The translations under genes and the position numbers were made by a program. Below, piece by piece: positions 60,000 through 64,000 of a DNA stretch of 64,000 bases (the stretch's first letter is position 1; the number at the start of each line of letters is the position of its first letter). The notes under the pieces are model-generated. The model was not told where the DNA came from, did no database searches, and saw nothing but the letters and a program-made list of their open reading frames with translations. This DNA is from Dasypus novemcinctus (taxonomy: Eukaryota > Chordata > Mammalia > Cingulata > Dasypodidae): the NCBI RefSeq assembly GCF_030445035.2, contig NC_080677.1, positions 30,143,513 to 30,207,512 of the forward strand. Reading direction: 5' to 3'.

Positions 60000-61152
60000 C
60001 AGCAGGACCAATCAAATACTCAGTTAAGATACCCCAAAGGGGGCGGTGCGTCTCCTCGGGGCTACTCACGCACGGATCTCAAAATCCCAGACACCGTACA
60101 GTCCGAATGGAGGGACTGAGCCTCTTCTCACAGCTGGTCCCCCGACAGTTCTCTGCAGATCACCTAGTGCTCTCCAAAACTTCCTGCAGAATGCTGGTGG
60201 GCTCCGCGCTGCCCCAGTGTCCCACAGGGTGGCTAATGGAAGAACAGTGAGTTAAAAGCGAACAACCCGAGGCGCGCTCCCACTGCTCCGAAGTGGCTGG
60301 TGTACTCGTCTAAAATAAAAAGGTCTCTGTCTGCAAATCTCATTTGCTCGCCCGGTAATCCACCCCCGCCCCCAACCCCGCGTGTCCGACCCGTACAGCT
60401 GCTTTTAATCCCTACTTTTCTCACTTGGCGTCCAGGGCTCGGGCTGACCAGACGCAGAGCCACTTAGTGTTACCCTCCTCCTCCTGCCGGGGTCTGCCCC
60501 ACCCCCTCCGCCGTATCCTCTTTCTCCGCCTGCGTCCCCGGGGGGGCAGAGTGTGGGAAGAACGAATTTCCGTCCGGTTTTCTCGCCACTCGCCGAGTAG
60601 GGCCCCTGCTGGACGCAGCCCGCGCGCCCCCCGGCTCCTCCCGGGGCTGTTCCTCGGAGGCCACGCTGGGTGTCCCGCACCTACAGCGAGGAGGTCCTGG
60701 CTGCGGGGGCCGAGCTGCCTGGGCGCAACGGCCAAGTCGCCCCCGGAAGAGCTCTTGGAAGGGCTCCCTCCTGCAGCTGGGGAATCCACTCGGCTGCGTG
60801 AGTCCGCGCCAGGGAATCCAGTTCTCCGGACTCTGCAGCAAACAAAAAGCTGGAGGTCGTGCTCCCTCCCCCGCCCCTCGAGGCGCACTGGGAGAAACTG
60901 TTTTCTGTAGAAATGCAACAAGTAGCACCCGGAGTTCGCCGAGCGCCCTGCGCGGCTTGACTTGGCCGGGCGAATCCCGCCTGCAGAGACCGGGTCCAGA
61001 CACCGGACAAAAGGCGGAGGAGGGGCTGGACGGCGCAGCGGAGTCCGAAAGAACCATTTAGTGTCTGTGGCCAGGCTAAAGGGAATGCAGAGGAGACACA
61101 GAGCCGGCGGGCCAAGAGGACGATCCGGTCGCAGCACGCAGGGCGGGCGGCG
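60000..61152 (+). promoter_or_regulatory. TRIL: TRIL promoter and 5' UTR region, CpG-rich
   Basis: GC content and CpG density rise sharply from about 60420 and stay high through the coding region. A CCAAT box (60008-60012) and a GC box GGGGGCGG (60039-60046) lie further upstream. I see no TATA box close to the CpG-rich block, which fits a CpG-island promoter with dispersed starts. The exact transcription start cannot be set. An upstream ATG at 61085 opens a 93-codon frame that overlaps the TRIL start and ends at 61366. Confidence 0.65.
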
Positions 61153-61366
61153 ATGGAGGCTGTTCGCGCCGGGCGCGTCCTGCTCGTGGTGTGCTGCTGC
61201 CTCGCGCTCCCGCCGGGGGCCGAGCCCGTGTGCCCCGAGCGCTGCGACTGTCAGCACCCCCAGCACCTCCTGTGCACCAACAGGGGGCTCCGCGTCGTCC
61301 CCAAGACCAGCTCGTTGCCGAGTCCCCAGGACGTGCTCACCTACAGCCTTGGTGGTAACTTCATAA
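61085..61366 (+). other. Upstream ORF overlapping the TRIL start
   Basis: An ATG 68 nt before the TRIL start opens a frame of 93 codons that runs past it in a different frame. Its context (G at -3, C at +4) is moderate. The arginine-rich product looks like GC-rich sequence read out of frame. If the transcript begins upstream of 61085, this frame could lower TRIL translation; that is inference. Confidence 0.35.
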
Positions 61367-63585
61367 CCAACATCACGGCCTTCGACTTCCACCGCCTGGG
61401 CCAGCTCCGACGGCTGGACCTGCAGTACAACCAGATCCGCTCTCTGCACCCCAAGACCTTCGAGAAACTGTCGCGGCTGGAGGAGCTCTACCTGGGCAAC
61501 AACCTACTGCAGGCGCTCATCCCGGGCACGCTGGCTCCACTGCGCAAGCTGCGAATCCTCTATGCCAACGGGAACGAGATAGGCCGCCTAAGTCGTGGCT
61601 CCTTTGAGGGCCTGGAGAGTCTGGTTAAACTACGGCTGGATGGAAACGCCCTGGGGGCGCTGCCTGACGCGGTCTTCGCCCCCCTGGGTAATCTGCTGTA
61701 CCTACATTTGGAGTCCAACCGGATCCGCTTTCTGGGCAAGAACGCCTTCGCCCAGTTGGGCAAGCTGCGCTTCCTCAACCTCTCTGCCAACGAGCTGCAG
61801 CCCTCCCTGCGCCACGCGGCCACCTTCGCACCGCTGCGCTCCCTCTCCACCCTCATCCTCTCGGCCAACAGCCTGCAGCACCTGGGGCCACGTGTCTTCC
61901 AGCACCTGCCCCGCCTCGGCCACCTCTCGCTTCGGGGCAACCAGCTTGCGTACCTCGCTCCGGAGGCCTTTTGGGGTTTGGAGGCCCTGCGCGAGCTGCG
62001 CCTGGAGGGCAACCGGCTGAGCCAGCTGCCGGCGGCACTGCTTGAGCCGCTACACAGCCTGGAGGCGCTGGACCTGAGCGGCAACGCGCTGTCCGCCCTG
62101 CACCCCACTATCTTTGGCCACCTGGGCCGGCTGCGCGAGCTCAGCCTACGCGACAACTCGCTCAGCGCCCTCTCCGGGGACATCTTCGCTGCCAGCCCGG
62201 CCCTCTACCGGCTAGACCTAGATGGCAACGGCTGGACCTGCGATTGCCGGCTGCGGGGTCTGAAGCGCTGGATGGGCGACTGGCACTCGCAGGGCCGGCT
62301 CCTCACCGTCTTCGTGCAGTGTCGCCACCCTCCGGCCCTGCGGGGCAAGTACCTGGATTACCTGGATGACCAACAGCTGCAGAACGGCTCTTGCGAGGAT
62401 TCCTCGCCCTCTGCTTCCCCGACAGCCGACCGCAGGCGGCGGCCGCTACCCACAGCCGCGAGAGAGGAGAAGGCGCCGCCAGCAGGCGGCCTCGCCGAGG
62501 AGCTGCCTCCCCAGCCGCAGCAGCGGGGGCGGGTTCTGCCCGGAGTAGCCTGGGACGCGGCCGTCAGGGAGCTCGTTGGTAACCGCAGCGCCCTGAGGCT
62601 GAGCCGGCGGGGCCCGGGCCTCCAGCAGCCGGGTCCTTCCGCCGCCGCTGCGGCGAGCTTGGCGCCACACCCCCTGGACCTACACGAGACCCCGGAGCTA
62701 GGACGTCCGACACAGGCCGACCCGGCACACGCCGAGTCCACCCCGACGGCCGCGCCCGGCTTCGCGCCTACCCGCGCTGGCGACCCTTGGCAGCGCGCGG
62801 CCAAGCAGCGCCAGGCCGCGGAGCAGCAGGAGCACGGCGCCGGGGTCGACGGCGGGGTCAGCGTGCCGCCGCTGGTGTCCGACCCGTGCGACTTTAACAA
62901 GTTCATCCTGTGCAACCTGACGGTGGAGGCGGTGGGCGCCGACAGCGCGTCGGTGCGCTGGGCAGTGCGCGAGCACCGCAGCCCCCGGCCGCTGGGCGGC
63001 GCGCGCTTCCGCCTGCTCTTCGACCGCTTCGGCCAGCAGCCCAAGTTCCACCGCTTCGTCTACCTGCCCGAGCGCAGCGACTCGGCCACGCTGCGCGAGC
63101 TGCGCGGGGACACTCCCTACCTGGTCTGCGTGGATGGCGTGCTTGGGGGTCGGGTCTGCCCCGTGGCACCCCGGGACCACTGCGCCGGGCTGGTCACGCT
63201 GCCGGAGCCGGGAAGCCAGGGCGGCGTCGACTACCAGCTGCTGACCTTGGCCCTGCTGGCCGTCAACGCTTTGCTGGTTCTCCTGGCCGTGGCGGCCTGG
63301 GCGTCGCGCTGGCTGCGGAGGAAGCTGAGCGCGCGGCGGAAGGGCGGGGCCCCGGTCCACGTTCGCCACATGTACTCCACGCGGCGGCCCCTGCGCTCCA
63401 TGGGCACCGGCGTCTCCGCCGATTTCTCGGGCTTCCAGTCACACCGGCCGCGCACCACGGTGTGTGCACTCAGCGAGGCGGACCTCATCGAATTCCCCTG
63501 CGACCGTTTTATGGACAGTGCGGGTGGCGGCTCGGGTGGCAGCTTGAGGCGAGAGGACCATCTCCTGCAGCGATTTGCGGATTAG
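61153..63585 (+). CDS. TRIL: TRIL, TLR4 interactor with leucine-rich repeats
   Basis: This encodes an 810-residue type I membrane protein, essentially the human length as I recall it, in one uninterrupted exon. Visible in order are a signal peptide (1 to about 23), a cysteine-rich LRR N-cap (C27, C31, C33, C41), about twelve 24-residue leucine-rich repeats (about 60-356), a C-cap (C363, C365 ... C414), a low-complexity Ser/Pro/Ala-rich spacer (about 417-575), a fibronectin type III-like domain (about 577-690), a transmembrane helix (about 695-717) and a 93-residue cytoplasmic tail. Five N-glycosylation sequons are at N73, N209, N411, N477 and N588. Family knowledge: TRIL binds TLR4 and lipopolysaccharide, promotes cytokine signalling in brain and other tissues, and also affects TLR3 responses. 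The start ATG has a strong context (G at -3 and +4) and gives the signal peptide directly. Confidence 0.97.
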   Translation: MEAVRAGRVLLVVCCCLALPPGAEPVCPERCDCQHPQHLLCTNRGLRVVPKTSSLPSPQDVLTYSLGGNFITNITAFDFHRLGQLRRLDLQYNQIRSLHPKTFEKLSRLEELYLGNNLLQALIPGTLAPLRKLRILYANGNEIGRLSRGSFEGLESLVKLRLDGNALGALPDAVFAPLGNLLYLHLESNRIRFLGKNAFAQLGKLRFLNLSANELQPSLRHAATFAPLRSLSTLILSANSLQHLGPRVFQHLPRLGHLSLRGNQLAYLAPEAFWGLEALRELRLEGNRLSQLPAALLEPLHSLEALDLSGNALSALHPTIFGHLGRLRELSLRDNSLSALSGDIFAASPALYRLDLDGNGWTCDCRLRGLKRWMGDWHSQGRLLTVFVQCRHPPALRGKYLDYLDDQQLQNGSCEDSSPSASPTADRRRRPLPTAAREEKAPPAGGLAEELPPQPQQRGRVLPGVAWDAAVRELVGNRSALRLSRRGPGLQQPGPSAAAAASLAPHPLDLHETPELGRPTQADPAHAESTPTAAPGFAPTRAGDPWQRAAKQRQAAEQQEHGAGVDGGVSVPPLVSDPCDFNKFILCNLTVEAVGADSASVRWAVREHRSPRPLGGARFRLLFDRFGQQPKFHRFVYLPERSDSATLRELRGDTPYLVCVDGVLGGRVCPVAPRDHCAGLVTLPEPGSQGGVDYQLLTLALLAVNALLVLLAVAAWASRWLRRKLSARRKGGAPVHVRHMYSTRRPLRSMGTGVSADFSGFQSHRPRTTVCALSEADLIEFPCDRFMDSAGGGSGGSLRREDHLLQRFAD

Positions 63586-64000
63586 GTCCAGGGTCCCTAA
63601 GGCCTGTAGAGACCATCTCATTGGCCTTGAGGAGCCATCTCTCCGTGGGGCCTCTCAACCCACCCATCTATCAAACCTTCGCCTTTCCCCCCTTTCATGC
63701 ACTTGCCAGAGAGGCCAAAGGAGACAGCCAATTCGGGCAGCACCCCCAGTCCCCGGTAGCCCCACGTGATTGAATGGAGGGTGCTGGGCGGTCAAGGCCA
63801 AGAGTAGGGTACAAATGGATGGTGAGGTGCCGCCGTGGAGGATCTTCTTGGCCTTGGCGCAGCTATGGGAATGGCTACTGTGACACTGCAGTGCAGTAAG
63901 CCCAGCCCACTTTGGGGAAAGAAGAGGGTAGTTGCACCCCTAACTTGAGTAGAAAGAGATTTGGATGCTTGCTTTTTGTTTGCTCGGTGTCAGAAGAGTT
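63586..64000 (+). other. TRIL: TRIL 3' UTR, first part
   Basis: Follows the TRIL stop codon. No AATAAA poly(A) signal is present before the window ends, so the 3' UTR continues beyond it. GC content drops towards the end. Confidence 0.75.

Noticed and set aside
60421..61449. 342-codon open frame on the minus strand, upstream of and overlapping TRIL
   Set aside because: GC-rich DNA has few stop codons. The frame spans the promoter and the start of TRIL in antisense, and its product is arginine/proline/glycine-rich with no recognisable domain.
62910..63773. 287-codon + strand frame in a different phase of TRIL
   Set aside because: Lies within the TRIL coding region and 3' UTR. Composition is that of GC-rich out-of-frame translation.

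Overview
This is mammalian chromosomal DNA. Abundant copies of the tRNA-derived DAS family of SINEs, together with LINE-1 copies that have an unusually long 3' untranslated region, point to a xenarthran, most probably an armadillo (Dasypus). The assignment rests on recognising repeat families by eye; no database was searched.

Two protein-coding genes are supported, both on the + strand. (1) The terminal coding exon of CPVL, a serine carboxypeptidase, lies at 5636-5746 with its 3' UTR and a poly(A) signal. Everything before it is CPVL intron. (2) The complete uninterrupted coding region of TRIL (TLR4 interactor with leucine-rich repeats) lies at 61153-63585 inside a CpG-rich block, with its 5' region and the first part of its 3' UTR. 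The order and shared orientation CPVL then TRIL are what I recall for human chromosome 7p, where both genes are read from the same strand. This is a shared gene neighbourhood, not an operon or pathway.

The roughly 54 kb between the two genes is non-coding. It holds ancient repeats (L2, MIR, MER5-type and MER20 hAT elements, MLT1 LTRs) and younger lineage-specific insertions, many with readable target-site duplications. The densest part is 30.3-48.2 kb. A 5.3 kb LINE-1 insertion with an inverted 5' segment splits a MER5-type element (30637-35947) and itself carries two nested LINE-1 3' ends. Next comes a degenerate endogenous retrovirus on the minus strand (37752-44756), with two LTRs, a polypurine tract and an Env remnant. 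It was later invaded by a SINE, a LINE-1 3' end and an apparent hAT/LTR composite. A HAL1-type (ORF1-only) retrotransposon follows, interrupted by a MaLR-like LTR.

No new multi-gene system is visible. The most unusual items are a 28-bp fragment of the U6 snRNA 5' end between perfect 17-bp direct repeats, the twin-primed LINE-1 whose flanks rejoin a split older element, a retroviral LTR pair with very different U3 minisatellite lengths, and a perfect 91-bp tandem duplication. Most other open reading frames are chance frames, repeat-derived frames, or shadows of TRIL in GC-rich DNA.
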